A stretch of DNA of 64,000 nt from Cellulophaga lytica DSM 7489 (GCF_000190595.1 NC_015167.1:3394501-3458500), one strand, 5' to 3'. Counted from the stretch's first letter, positions 1-8,813 are shown. The notes: generated by a model from the sequence alone, not told the origin. Translations and numbers: made by a program.

Positions 1-31
1 CAGTTGCTGTATTTTCAAAAATTTGTTCCAT
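1..31 (-). CDS. Proline dehydrogenase, N-terminal fragment (probable)
   Basis: A minus-strand reading frame opens with ATG at position 31 and runs off the left edge, giving MEQIFENTAT. A Bacteroidota -7 element (TATATTTG on the minus strand, 60-53) lies 22 bases upstream, but I see no matching -33 TTG. From memory, flavobacterial proline dehydrogenases start with a similar FDNT-like stretch and are often divergent from aroB. That memory is the only basis for the name, because only ten residues are visible. Confidence 0.4.
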   Translation of the reverse strand, partial: MEQIFENTAT

Positions 32-125
32 TTTTAATAATTTCGTAAAGAGCAAATATAAATACAGATTTTATATTCTAATAACTAAAATATGTGTTTA
101 TTTTGCATATTTTAAAATAAGAATC

Positions 126-1187
126 ATGCAGTCAATTTCAGCTCAAAAATATTCAGTTCATTTTAACCAAAAAGCATACTCAGAACTAAACACTCATTTA
201 GCTAAAGCTAACTACTCTAAGGTGTTTATTTTGGTTGATGAAAACACCCACCAACACTGTTTGCCAAATTTTATGGCGCAAATTAATGGCGATTATAATT
301 TTGAGATAATTGAAATTGAAGAAGGTGAAATTAACAAGACCATAGAAACTTGTGTACAAGTATGGCACGTTTTATCTGAGTTAGACGCAGACCGCAAAAG
401 CGTTATGATAAATCTTGGTGGCGGTGTTATTACTGACTTAGGAGGCTTTGTTGCTTCTACATTTAAAAGAGGAATAGATTTTATTAATGTTCCTACCACC
501 TTATTATCTATGGTTGATGCTTCTGTAGGAGGAAAAACTGGTGTAGATTTAGGCTCTTTAAAAAATCAAGTTGGCGTTATTAACCAACCACAAATGGTAT
601 TAGTTATTTCTTCATTTCTGCAAACATTAGAGGAAAGACAATTAAACAGTGGCTTTGCGGAAATGCTAAAACACGGTTTAATAAAGGATAAGAAATATTG
701 GAATGAACTAAATTTAGTAGCTGATTTTACAAATTTAGATGAGTTTATTTACGATTCAGTTGTTATTAAAAACAATGTTGTAACTATAGACCCAACCGAG
801 CAAAATTTACGTAAAATTTTAAATTACGGTCACACACTTGGCCACGCTATTGAGTCTTACTTTTTAGAAACTGAAGACAAAGAAACATTACTACACGGTG
901 AAGCTATTGCTGTAGGTATGGTGCTAGAGGCCTATTTAAGTAACAAACTAACAGGTTTAACTAACGAAGCTTTAGAAGCTATAAAAAGTACTTTTACAAA
1001 ACAATACGGTAAAGTAACATTTACAAAAGAGGATATTAAAAATATTTTAACCTACTTAAAGTTTGATAAAAAGAACTCTCATGGTAATATTAACTTTGTT
1101 TTACTAAAATCTATTGGAGAATGTGAAATTGATGTTACAGTTGATGAAGATTTATTACACCAATCTTTTGCATACTACAAAGTTTAA
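126..1187 (+). CDS. aroB: 3-dehydroquinate synthase
   Basis: This is the second enzyme of the shikimate pathway. It converts DAHP to 3-dehydroquinate using NAD+ and a divalent metal in the cytoplasm. The 353 residues match the normal family length. Visible signatures are the glycine-rich NAD-binding segment GGGVITDLGGFVAST near residue 98, the substrate loop VDASVGGKTGVD near 135, and the metal-site region NYGHTLGHAIES near 235 with its histidines. The gene stands alone, divergent from the clipped gene on the left and about 100 bases before the small gene at 1286. Confidence 0.97.
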   Translation: MQSISAQKYSVHFNQKAYSELNTHLAKANYSKVFILVDENTHQHCLPNFMAQINGDYNFEIIEIEEGEINKTIETCVQVWHVLSELDADRKSVMINLGGGVITDLGGFVASTFKRGIDFINVPTTLLSMVDASVGGKTGVDLGSLKNQVGVINQPQMVLVISSFLQTLEERQLNSGFAEMLKHGLIKDKKYWNELNLVADFTNLDEFIYDSVVIKNNVVTIDPTEQNLRKILNYGHTLGHAIESYFLETEDKETLLHGEAIAVGMVLEAYLSNKLTGLTNEALEAIKSTFTKQYGKVTFTKEDIKNILTYLKFDKKNSHGNINFVLLKSIGECEIDVTVDEDLLHQSFAYYKV

Positions 1188-1246
1188 GACACACACCTAC
1201 ATAATACCCCTGCTACACAACTAATTACAATTTTGAAGGGAAAAAA

Positions 1247-1276
1247 GTTTTAGTTTAGTTCTTGTAAAACTAAAAC
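1247..1276. promoter_or_regulatory. Perfect 10-bp inverted repeat in the leader of the 98-residue gene
   Basis: GTTTTAGTTT (1247-1256) and AAACTAAAAC (1267-1276) are exact reverse complements separated by 10 bases. The right arm ends nine bases before the ATG at 1286, so the hairpin occupies the ribosome-binding region. Read on the minus strand it is followed by six T, like a terminator, but no minus-strand gene reaches it. Leader control or an operator seem the better explanations. Confidence 0.45.
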
Positions 1277-1285
1277 CAATGAATT

Positions 1286-1582
1286 ATGTTACGCAAACTA
1301 GTAGATTACAAAAAACTTGACCACAAAGTAGCTGCAAAATTAATAGAGTCTTACCCACACGGGTATGGTGATAACGACATTATTGTTTTTAAAAATGCAA
1401 AAGGAGAATTTGTAGAAGCTGTTGAAGTTAAAACCGAAGACACTATTTATTTAGTTAGAATAAGTAAAAGCTTATCTAACTTTATTGCAAATTTTGATGA
1501 AGCTATAGAAAAAGAACTAGAGTCTACAGGTACAGAAACTTCTGCATCTGCAAATTTTGAAGACGCAGAGGAGACCGAATAA
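1286..1582 (+). CDS. Small conserved flavobacterial protein of unknown function
   Basis: This 98-residue soluble protein has no signal peptide or membrane segment. Its N-terminal 75 residues are ordinary mixed alpha/beta sequence beginning MLRKLVDYKKLDHKV. The last 25 residues are acidic and low in complexity (ELESTGTETSASANFEDAEE), probably a disordered tail. I do not recognise a catalytic motif. I believe similar proteins occur beside aroB in other flavobacteria, but that is recollection. An inverted repeat sits directly upstream of the start, which suggests post-transcriptional or operator control. Confidence 0.8.
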   Translation: MLRKLVDYKKLDHKVAAKLIESYPHGYGDNDIIVFKNAKGEFVEAVEVKTEDTIYLVRISKSLSNFIANFDEAIEKELESTGTETSASANFEDAEETE

Positions 1583-1602
1583 TTATTTCTCTTAAATTCT
1601 TT

Positions 1603-2118
1603 TTATAAATATCTTTCTAAAATTATTTTAGAATGATGTTCTAAATGACCACACGCAACAAAGCCTGCAGCAGCAGTACTCATTGGCGAGTTACTTGCTG
1701 TACCTATAAATTTTAATTGCTCTTGTGTTAGGTTAGCAAATAAAGAAATTGTTGCCGCTCTCACATCTAAAAATTCTTGCAGCAAACTTTTTCTGTTTCT
1801 TGAGTTTGCGTTAGATGTTGGTACATAATCATCTTGCTCAAAACCAGGTAAAGGTGTAGCATCTAATCTAGAAAACCTCAAAGCTCTATATTGAAAAATA
1901 CGTTCTGTATCAATAATATGCACTAAAACCTCTGCTACAGTCCACTTTCCGGTTGCGTAAGAAAAATCCAACTTACTATCTGGAATAACAGCTATTAAGT
2001 CTTTAAATTTCTTTTTTCCATTTTGCAAAGCGGCAAGTAAACTTACATCTCCTACCAAATCTATATACCCTTTATAATAAGCATTATAATCTTGCAGTGT
2101 TAATTCTGTTGCTTTCAT
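1603..2118 (-). CDS. DinB-family (YfiT-like) metal-binding protein
   Basis: This 171-residue protein fits the DinB/YfiT four-helix-bundle superfamily, whose members bind a divalent metal through three histidines. Several members are thiol-dependent transferases, but many have unknown substrates. The metal ligands are visible: one histidine in VLVHIIDTER near residue 67 and the HxxxH pattern in GHLEHHSKII near the C-terminus. The conserved WTVAEVLVH segment is typical. It lies downstream of the Lrp-type regulator on the same strand, but an intrinsic terminator sits between them and its T-run ends at the ATG. The exact reaction cannot be inferred. Confidence 0.85.
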   Translation of the reverse strand: MKATELTLQDYNAYYKGYIDLVGDVSLLAALQNGKKKFKDLIAVIPDSKLDFSYATGKWTVAEVLVHIIDTERIFQYRALRFSRLDATPLPGFEQDDYVPTSNANSRNRKSLLQEFLDVRAATISLFANLTQEQLKFIGTASNSPMSTAAAGFVACGHLEHHSKIILERYL

Positions 2119-2159
2119 TTAAAAAAAATAAAAAAACCCAATGCGTAAAACATTGGGTT
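2119..2159 (-). terminator. Intrinsic terminator between the Lrp gene and the DinB gene
   Basis: On the minus strand AACCCAATG (2159-2151) pairs with CATTGGGTT (2143-2135) around a seven-base loop. It is followed by a T-rich tract through 2119. The tract reaches the start codon of the DinB-family gene at 2118. Confidence 0.85.
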
Positions 2160-2191
2160 GGTGTTATTAATTTACTTTCAATATTAAGAAA

Positions 2192-2671
2192 TTACAATTC
2201 ATTAAAAATTGTATGCATTAAACGTTTTTTATCGTTAATACTTTCTTCTAAAGAAATCATTGTTTCTGTTCTGCTAATGCCATCAATATCATCTATTTTA
2301 AAAATGATATTTTTAGCATGTTGAGTATCTCTAGCTCTAATTTTACAAAAAATATTAAACTTGCCTGTTGTAATATGCGCTACAGTAACGTAAGGTATAC
2401 CTATTAAACGCTCTAAAACAAACTTAGTTTGATGTGTTTTTTCTAAAAATATTCCTACATAAGCAATAAAAGAATAACCTAACTTAACATAGTCCAATGT
2501 TAAAGATGAACCTTGTATAATTCCGGCTTCTTCCATTTTCTTTACCCTTACATGTACAGTACCCGCAGATATAAGTAATTTTTTTGCGATATCTGTAAAC
2601 GGAGTTCTGGTATTGTCAATTAACATATCCAGAATCTGGTGATCAATTTCGTCTAGCTTAACTTTAGTCAT
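2192..2671 (-). CDS. Lrp/AsnC-family transcriptional regulator
   Basis: This 159-residue protein has the two-part Lrp/AsnC layout. An N-terminal winged helix-turn-helix (residues 5-65, DHQILDMLIDNTRTPFTDIA) precedes a C-terminal RAM/AsnC ligand-binding ferredoxin-like domain (about 70-150, with VTVAHITTGKFNIFCKI). The family forms octamers or higher oligomers that respond to amino acids or related small molecules. A -7-like element (TATTTTTG on the minus strand, 2698-2691) precedes the start, without a clear -33 element. No obvious metabolic gene is adjacent, so its regulon is unknown. A good terminator follows it. Confidence 0.93.
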   Translation of the reverse strand: MTKVKLDEIDHQILDMLIDNTRTPFTDIAKKLLISAGTVHVRVKKMEEAGIIQGSSLTLDYVKLGYSFIAYVGIFLEKTHQTKFVLERLIGIPYVTVAHITTGKFNIFCKIRARDTQHAKNIIFKIDDIDGISRTETMISLEESINDKKRLMHTIFNEL

Positions 2672-2778
2672 TATATAATTAAATTTGGAACAAAAATAGT
2701 AAAATAAGAAGATATACGCACTAAATATGACTTTTTTTTATCAATAATGCAATTATTTTACATATACTAATTAAATTG

Positions 2779-3894
2779 TTAATTACCAAGCAATGCAGTA
2801 GATAAAAGATTGTTATTTTTAACAAAATCTAAATCACTACTATTCAGTAAATTAAGTGTTTTATGTGCATAAAAATTGTCTAAATTTTTAACCTCTGCTA
2901 CAACAGGTTCAAAAACAACTTTGTCATCTTTTAACACTTCTTTATAAAGAATTCCTAAAGAATCGACTTCAGAATATGTAGTTACTATATTTTTAGTATT
3001 ATATATAATAAGGTCTAAAAATTGCTTACCATTCTCTGGTATTTCAAAATAAGAGCTAACTTTAAAGTTATTTAGCGAGTTATTTGCTATAGTCTCTACT
3101 CCCTTTAACAAGGAATAAAAAATAAATTCTCTAGTTTTTTCTCTTTCATAATCCTCAGGAAAGTGTCCAGATTCAAACAAAATGGTTGGTGTGTTCAACA
3201 TTTGAAAAGCATCTCCAACACAATTACTATTAAATCCGTCATCATACCTACCAACTTGACCTGGAATAAAATTTTGCAAAACACTATTCATTGCCACTAT
3301 AAGCTGCATACTTTTTTCTCTTGAAGGAGACAAAGCTCTTTCCTTATTAAAGGCGGGAGCTAAAAAAGACACTGTAGCAGGTTTATTTGTTTCACCTACA
3401 TTAAAAATTGTTCTCTGATCATGTAGGTTAAAACAAAAATCAGGTTTAAAGTTTTCATAAACTTGTCTTAGAATTATACTTTCAGGCTGACTCCTATCTT
3501 GTGCGTCTCTATTTAAATCTATTTCATTAGCATTAATTCTGGTATATGCTTTTGCACCATCAGGATTTAATATTGGAATAATTTGTATTGTGCACTTTTT
3601 TAATATTGAAGATTGTAAATCTGAAGGCTCCTCTAAAAAATTAATAAAATCTAAAACTGCTTTTGTTGTTGTAGACTCATTACCGTGCATTTGAGACCAC
3701 ATTAAAATTTTAGTTTCTCCACCACCAATTGTAATTAATTTTATAGGTTCTCCCAAAACAGATTTTCCTACTTGCTTAATTTCATTCTTAAAAATGCTAG
3801 CTTCTAAAAAAGGAAAAACATCCTCATTTGTTACGTATCTCCCAGCTACTTTATCCTCCTTACAACTTAAAAATATCTGCTTAAAATCTATCAT
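2779..3894 (-). CDS. M14-family zinc carboxypeptidase-like protein
   Basis: This 371-residue protein belongs to the M14 zinc-peptidase superfamily. The zinc-binding HxxE is in WSQMHGNEST (near residue 90), a third ligand candidate lies in the CFNLHDQRT segment (near 178), and the catalytic glutamate is probably in LFESGHFPED (near 262). It has no signal peptide, so it appears cytoplasmic and may trim peptides or amidated amino-acid derivatives. The C-terminal 100 residues form an extra domain without a recognisable signature. The palindromes upstream (3937-3971) lie within 80 bases of its start and may regulate it. Confidence 0.85.
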   Translation of the reverse strand: MIDFKQIFLSCKEDKVAGRYVTNEDVFPFLEASIFKNEIKQVGKSVLGEPIKLITIGGGETKILMWSQMHGNESTTTKAVLDFINFLEEPSDLQSSILKKCTIQIIPILNPDGAKAYTRINANEIDLNRDAQDRSQPESIILRQVYENFKPDFCFNLHDQRTIFNVGETNKPATVSFLAPAFNKERALSPSREKSMQLIVAMNSVLQNFIPGQVGRYDDGFNSNCVGDAFQMLNTPTILFESGHFPEDYEREKTREFIFYSLLKGVETIANNSLNNFKVSSYFEIPENGKQFLDLIIYNTKNIVTTYSEVDSLGILYKEVLKDDKVVFEPVVAEVKNLDNFYAHKTLNLLNSSDLDFVKNNNLLSTALLGN

Positions 3895-4195
3895 CTACAT
3901 CCTTATTATTAAGCAGTAAATATAACGCTATATTAAGTTACATATGTAACAACTTAAGTTACAAATATAACTACGATATTTACTTTTGTAAACATAAAAA
4001 ATAAATATAACTATTATTTAGTTACATTTGTAATATTAAAAATAGTAAAGTATAAGTTTTACTTATGAAAATACAATAAACTATTGTTTTTTAATGATTT
4101 AAATCAATTTACTTAAAGTAAAAATATAATAATAAAATTAATTATACAAGCTATTTTCAATAAAAAAGCAACATATAAAACCTCTAAATGTTACA
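3895..4195. promoter_or_regulatory. Divergent intergenic region with repeated GTTACA palindromes
   Basis: This 301-base gap separates the minus-strand peptidase from the plus-strand HTH gene. GTTACATATGTAAC at 3937-3950 is a perfect 14-base palindrome. Degenerate copies are GTTACAAATATAAC at 3958-3971 and GTTACATTTGTAAT at 4021-4034. The first two are spaced 21 bases centre to centre, about two helical turns. A TAnnTTTG-like -7 element (TACTTTTG, 3981-3988) points towards the HTH gene, and CAAATATA (3962-3969) is a minus-strand -7 candidate inside the second palindrome. These look like operators, probably for the adjacent HTH protein. The rest, 4035-4195, is A+T-rich with nothing further recognised. 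Confidence 0.6.
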
Positions 4196-4543
4196 ATGGT
4201 AAATTCTGAAGAGTTTATAAAACGACTAGAAAAAATAATTAATTACTACGACTTAACCGCTGCTGCTTTTGCAGAAAAAGTAGAAGTACAAAGGTCCAGT
4301 ATATCACATTTACTATCCGGAAGAAACAAACCTAGTTTAGAGTTTGTTTTAAAAGTAGTAACCCACTTTCCTGAAGTAAATTTATATTGGCTTTTAAATG
4401 GGAAAGGAAGTTTTCCCCAAGTAAATGATTATAACATTCCCTCTGCCACAATTAAAAAAGAAAAAGAAGCTTTAAGAAAAGAAGTAAGTAAAGTAATTAT
4501 TTTTTACACAGATGGAACTTTTGAAACCTTTGATAAAAATTAA
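4196..4543 (+). CDS. XRE-type helix-turn-helix regulator
   Basis: A 115-residue DNA-binding protein. Residues 5-65 form a Cro/CI-type helix-turn-helix with LTAAAFAEKVEVQRSSISHL and the recognition-helix neighbour SGRNKPSLEFVLKV, followed by a tryptophan-containing segment (LYWLLNGKGSF). The C-terminal 45 residues end in a short beta-rich patch (KVIIFYTDGTFETF) that may mediate dimerisation. Palindromic repeats upstream make autoregulation plausible, and it may also control the divergent peptidase. Both regulatory ideas are inference from layout. The family assignment is secure, and the target is unknown. Confidence 0.88.
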   Translation: MVNSEEFIKRLEKIINYYDLTAAAFAEKVEVQRSSISHLLSGRNKPSLEFVLKVVTHFPEVNLYWLLNGKGSFPQVNDYNIPSATIKKEKEALRKEVSKVIIFYTDGTFETFDKN

Positions 4544-4607
4544 ATTCAATTACTTATTTAACAATATTACGCTTTAGAAGTCTGACATAATTAATTATTT
4601 TTGCTTT

Positions 4608-4988
4608 ATGAAAATAAAACATTTTTACCTTATTGCCTCTGCAGCTTTACTAACATCTTGTTACGCTCCTAAAAGGGATTGTACCGACTTTAAAACTGGC
4701 GAATTTACTTTTAATTACGAGATTAACGGAGAGAAGAAAACAGGACGTTTTACAAGAGATGAGAAATACAGTGTTGAATATTATGAAAACAAAGTGGATA
4801 GCTCATCTGTACGCTGGATAAACGATTGTGAGTTTGTTTTAAAATCACTTAAAGATCAGTCTTCTATTCATTTTAAAATTTTAGAAACAACCAGCGATAG
4901 TTATACTTTTGAATACAGTAACGCTGCTAGAGACCCAAAAAAAGAATTGATTGTTATGAAAGGTAAAGCCATCAGGGTTAAAAAGTAG
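4608..4988 (+). CDS. Small secreted lipoprotein upstream of the topoisomerase IV region
   Basis: This 126-residue protein has a lipoprotein signal peptide with the lipobox ending at Cys18 (ALLTSC). The mature part is probably all-beta, with repeated charged strands and no catalytic motif. I recall that homologues near parC are sometimes labelled DNA topoisomerase IV in flavobacterial genomes. The sequence shows no topoisomerase feature, so such a label would be neighbour-derived and misleading. It is separated from the minus-strand genes by a bidirectional terminator. The function is unknown, and an envelope location is likely. Confidence 0.85.
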   Translation: MKIKHFYLIASAALLTSCYAPKRDCTDFKTGEFTFNYEINGEKKTGRFTRDEKYSVEYYENKVDSSSVRWINDCEFVLKSLKDQSSIHFKILETTSDSYTFEYSNAARDPKKELIVMKGKAIRVKK

Positions 4989-5085
4989 CTCATAAATCAA
5001 TTACCAACCGTTTTAAGGCTTTACTCATCAGTTAAAACATATTTACTCAGAATAAACATTACACCTTTTAAAAAGGCTTAAAATA

Positions 5086-5117
5086 AAAAAACCTCGCTTT
5101 TGTAGCGAGGTTTTTTT
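5086..5117. terminator. Bidirectional intrinsic terminator
   Basis: ACCTCGCT (5091-5098) pairs with AGCGAGGT (5104-5111) around a five-base loop. An A-run on the left and a T-run on the right let it serve both the plus-strand lipoprotein gene and the convergent minus-strand hydroxylase gene. Confidence 0.93.
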
Positions 5118-5134
5118 ATTTTTAAAAGACACTA

Positions 5135-6094
5135 TTAATTAGGTCTTTCAAAGGATTTTTTAGAGTTGCTTTTTGCATACTCTTTAAATTGTCTCTGTTG
5201 CTGCTTAACAGTCATTGTACTTCCGTCATGACTCCAACCTGGAGGTCCAAATACATACATCAACTTATGAGATAGTTTTTTTGATTTCTTCATATCCATC
5301 CAAATATCCTTAAACTCGTGCGTTAAAATAACAATTGGATTGTTAGAGTTTGGCGCGTGTATTACACCATATTTAACATCAATACTATCATCTAAAGGTA
5401 ACCAAGTACCAAACATTCTGTCAAAAATATTTAAAAAGCCACCGTGGTTTTTATCTAAATACTCTACGTTTTGCGCGTGGTGTACTTGATGCATTGTATG
5501 CGTATTCATAAACTTCTCAAAAATACCCAACTTTGGTAACAACACCGTATGTAACTGAAACTGCCACAAAGCCTCTATACCCAAGCAGAATACAACCATC
5601 TCTGGCTCAAAACCTATAGCTGGCATCCACATATAAAAAAGTGGCTTATATAATAATGTAAACCAACCATTTCTAACAGCTGTTCCTAAATTAAAGTTGT
5701 CTGATGAGTGATGCACAATATGTGCTGCCCATAAAATTCTAATTTCATGGTTAGCTCTATGAAACCAATAATAAGTAAAATCATCTGCAAGCTGACAAAG
5801 TAACCACACATACCATGCATAGCCAAAAGACTCATAACCTAAAAGGTTGGTGTTTACACCATTTACCTCTGGATTACAAAGCTCAAAAACAAACTCAAAA
5901 ATTACTATGGCAGATATTACCTTAAGTGCAGCAGCTAATATTGCAGAACCAACACCCATAAAACCACTTGCAAAAAGATCTTTCCAGTCGTAAAGATCAT
6001 GGTGTTCTTCATGACTTTTACTATAAGCTAATTCTAATAAAATAAAAATTATAAACGCTGGACCGCCGTATACTAGCGGATTTGTTAAATCCAT
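5135..6094 (-). CDS. Sterol desaturase / fatty acid hydroxylase family membrane enzyme
   Basis: This 319-residue integral membrane protein carries the histidine clusters of the fatty acid hydroxylase superfamily: HRANH near residue 113, HIVHH near 125 and HTMHQVHHA near 200. These bind a di-iron centre that hydroxylates or desaturates lipid substrates using O2. At least four hydrophobic segments are visible between residues 8 and 180. The last 60 residues are polar. It is co-directional with parC, 48 bases downstream of it. The real substrate could be a sterol-like, carotenoid or sphingolipid-type molecule and cannot be read from the sequence. Confidence 0.9.
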   Translation of the reverse strand: MDLTNPLVYGGPAFIIFILLELAYSKSHEEHHDLYDWKDLFASGFMGVGSAILAAALKVISAIVIFEFVFELCNPEVNGVNTNLLGYESFGYAWYVWLLCQLADDFTYYWFHRANHEIRILWAAHIVHHSSDNFNLGTAVRNGWFTLLYKPLFYMWMPAIGFEPEMVVFCLGIEALWQFQLHTVLLPKLGIFEKFMNTHTMHQVHHAQNVEYLDKNHGGFLNIFDRMFGTWLPLDDSIDVKYGVIHAPNSNNPIVILTHEFKDIWMDMKKSKKLSHKLMYVFGPPGWSHDGSTMTVKQQQRQFKEYAKSNSKKSFERPN

Positions 6095-6142
6095 ATAAAA
6101 ATATTTTTTTTGCTAAGATAACTATATTAAAGGTTATTATTT

Positions 6143-8782
6143 CTAAAATAGAGTTGTTTGTTCGGTATCATCGTCAGCAGAATCATCTTTATCATCCGCT
6201 TTAGAATCCGTAACCTCTTCCTTCTCTGTTACTTTCGTTTCTTTTGGAGCCTCTTCAATTTCTTCTACTTCTTCATAAGGTAAAGACTCTAGAACATTGG
6301 TGTTTTTAATCTTATCTGCAGTTAACTGATTACCTAAAGCTTTAATTCCTTTAATTGCTATAAAATCCTCTATATCAACTTTTTGATTAGGTTTTTGCTC
6401 TTTACCTCTAGGCTTTGCAAATTCCAATTCTACAACTGGCCTCCAATCTGTAGACACCAATTCTAAAACTGACTTTGGATGCTCAGAAATAAACAACTCC
6501 TCTTTGTTTTCGTTTTCTATTAAAAAACGCTTAATGTAATAACGCTCTTTAACACCGTCAAAATAAATAGCCGAAATAGGTTTTTTAGGATTCCATTTTT
6601 CTAAAACTATCATATCCTCATCAAAATGAGTCGTAATTTCTGGTTTAACTGTTTTTACTATTCCTTTTTGAGTTATAACAAGAATTAAATCTTCCCCTTT
6701 AAACTCTCCAAGCAATTCACCTCTACCATCCAAGTTTAGTCTACTCACCACATCATCAAACCAAATTTTACGTGGTTTTAATGTAGAAACACCTTTTTCT
6801 TTTAAATCTATACGCTTAACAGCATATTTACTAACAATATTACCTTTTGATGATCTCCCTTTAATTAAAATATCAGAGAAATCCATATCCCACTTAAGTT
6901 TTTTAATACTACCTACTTGCCTTAAATGAATGGTAACAATTTCTGCTTCTCCGTTAGGGTTTGCGGAAAAATACAAGACATCTGAGTTCGGTTTTCCTGT
7001 AGTAAGCGGATAAAGTTTATCTCTTGTAACAGATGTAACATTAAAACGCTTTATGTAGCTAGCTCCTCCTTTACCATCTTTATAAATCATATTATAAGTG
7101 GTACGCTTGTCTTTTTTCTTAAATACAGCTACGTGTATAATATTTTTACCTACAAATATTTTTGAATCTACCTTAGAAACCATCATATGGCCATCTTTAG
7201 TAAATACTATAATATCATCTATATCACTACAGTCGGTTACATACTCGTCTTTCTTTAAGGATGTACCCACAAAACCTTCCTCTCTATTTACATAAAGCTT
7301 TGTGTTTCTTATAACTACCTTTGTAGCTTCAATATCATCAAAAACTCTAATCTCAGACTTGCGCTCACGACCTTTACCGTATTTATCTTTTAGATTTTTA
7401 AAATAATTAATAGCAAACTCTACCAAGTGCTCTAAATTATGCTTTACTTCCGCAATACGCTCTTCTAAACTATCTAGTAGCTGCTGTGCTTTATCTAAAT
7501 CAAATTTAGAAATACGCTTAATTCTAATTTCTGTCAAACGAGTAATATCCTCCTCTGTTACAGCTCTTTTTAAATGTTTAGTATGCGGCTTTAAACCTTT
7601 ATCTATTGCAGCTATAACACCTTCCCAAGTTTCCTCTTCTTCTATATCTCTATAAATACGGTTTTCTATAAAAATACGCTCTAAAGAAGAAAAGTGCCAT
7701 TGCTCTTCTAATTCTCCAAGCTGAATTTCCAATTCTTCCTTTAGCAATTCTACTGTATAATCTGTAGAGCGCTGCAACATCTCTGTTACCCCAATAAATA
7801 ATGGCTTATTATCCTCTATAATACAACCCAAAGGAGATATAGAAGACTCGCAAGCAGTAAATGCATATAAAGCATCTATAGTTTTATCTGGAGAAATGCC
7901 AGCTGGCAAATGAACCAAAATCTCTACATCTGCAGCTGTATTGTCCTCAATTTTTTTAATTTTTATCTTCCCTTTGTCATTCGCTTTTAAAATAGAATCT
8001 ATTAAAGAAGAAGTATTAGTGCCGTAAGGTATTTCACTAATAACCAGTGTATTTTTATCTGATTGTGAAATTTTTGCACGAACTCTTATTTTTCCTCCTC
8101 TTAGTCCGTCATTATAACCTGTTACATCTATAATACCAGAAGTAGGGAAGTCTGGAAATAATTTAAATTTTTGCCCTTTTAAATGTTTAATAGAAGAATC
8201 TATTAGCTCTATAAAATTATGAGGTAGTATTTTTGTTGATAAACCCACTGCAATACCTTCTGCACCTTGAGCAAGCAACAAAGGAAACTTAACAGGTAAA
8301 TTTACTGGTTCTTTTTTACGGCCATCATAAGATTGTTGCCATTCTGTAATTTTTGGACTAAAAACAACATCTAAAGCAAATTTAGACAGCCTAGCCTCTA
8401 TATATCTAGATGCTGCTGCTCTATCTCCTGTTAAAATGTTACCCCAGTTACCTTGTGTGTCTATCAAAAGGTCTTTTTGACCAATTTGCACCATAGCATC
8501 TGCAATACTAGCATCACCGTGAGGGTGATACTGCATTGTATGACCAACTACATTTGCAACTTTATTATACCTACCATCATCTAACTCCTTAAGTGAGTGC
8601 ATAATTCTACGCTGCACTGGTTTAAAACCATCTTCTATAGCAGGTACTGCACGTTCTAAAATTACATAAGAGGCGTAATCTAAAAACCAATCTTTATACA
8701 TCCCAGTGACCTTTGTAAGCTCATCTTGCGGATTGTTTGTATTATTGTCTAGATTCTCGTTAACTTCTTCGTTCTCTTCCAT
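6143..8782 (-). CDS. parC: DNA topoisomerase IV subunit A
   Basis: This is the breakage-and-reunion subunit of a type IIA topoisomerase, 879 residues. The catalytic tyrosine is Tyr127 in AAASRYIEAR, and the quinolone-determining region around HPHGDASIADAM (86-97) is intact. The N-terminal winged-helix and tower regions and a long coiled coil (about 350-470) are followed by a beta-pinwheel C-terminal domain (from about 500). The final 50 residues are strongly acidic and low in complexity. It lies 31 bases after parE on the same strand, so the two form an operon and the proteins act as an A2B2 complex in chromosome decatenation. The parE-parC pairing favours topoisomerase IV over gyrase. Confidence 0.95.
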   Translation of the reverse strand: MEENEEVNENLDNNTNNPQDELTKVTGMYKDWFLDYASYVILERAVPAIEDGFKPVQRRIMHSLKELDDGRYNKVANVVGHTMQYHPHGDASIADAMVQIGQKDLLIDTQGNWGNILTGDRAAASRYIEARLSKFALDVVFSPKITEWQQSYDGRKKEPVNLPVKFPLLLAQGAEGIAVGLSTKILPHNFIELIDSSIKHLKGQKFKLFPDFPTSGIIDVTGYNDGLRGGKIRVRAKISQSDKNTLVISEIPYGTNTSSLIDSILKANDKGKIKIKKIEDNTAADVEILVHLPAGISPDKTIDALYAFTACESSISPLGCIIEDNKPLFIGVTEMLQRSTDYTVELLKEELEIQLGELEEQWHFSSLERIFIENRIYRDIEEEETWEGVIAAIDKGLKPHTKHLKRAVTEEDITRLTEIRIKRISKFDLDKAQQLLDSLEERIAEVKHNLEHLVEFAINYFKNLKDKYGKGRERKSEIRVFDDIEATKVVIRNTKLYVNREEGFVGTSLKKDEYVTDCSDIDDIIVFTKDGHMMVSKVDSKIFVGKNIIHVAVFKKKDKRTTYNMIYKDGKGGASYIKRFNVTSVTRDKLYPLTTGKPNSDVLYFSANPNGEAEIVTIHLRQVGSIKKLKWDMDFSDILIKGRSSKGNIVSKYAVKRIDLKEKGVSTLKPRKIWFDDVVSRLNLDGRGELLGEFKGEDLILVITQKGIVKTVKPEITTHFDEDMIVLEKWNPKKPISAIYFDGVKERYYIKRFLIENENKEELFISEHPKSVLELVSTDWRPVVELEFAKPRGKEQKPNQKVDIEDFIAIKGIKALGNQLTADKIKNTNVLESLPYEEVEEIEEAPKETKVTEKEEVTDSKADDKDDSADDDTEQTTLF

Positions 8783-8813
8783 AAAGAAAGACTCGTGTTT
8801 ATCTGGTTTATAA

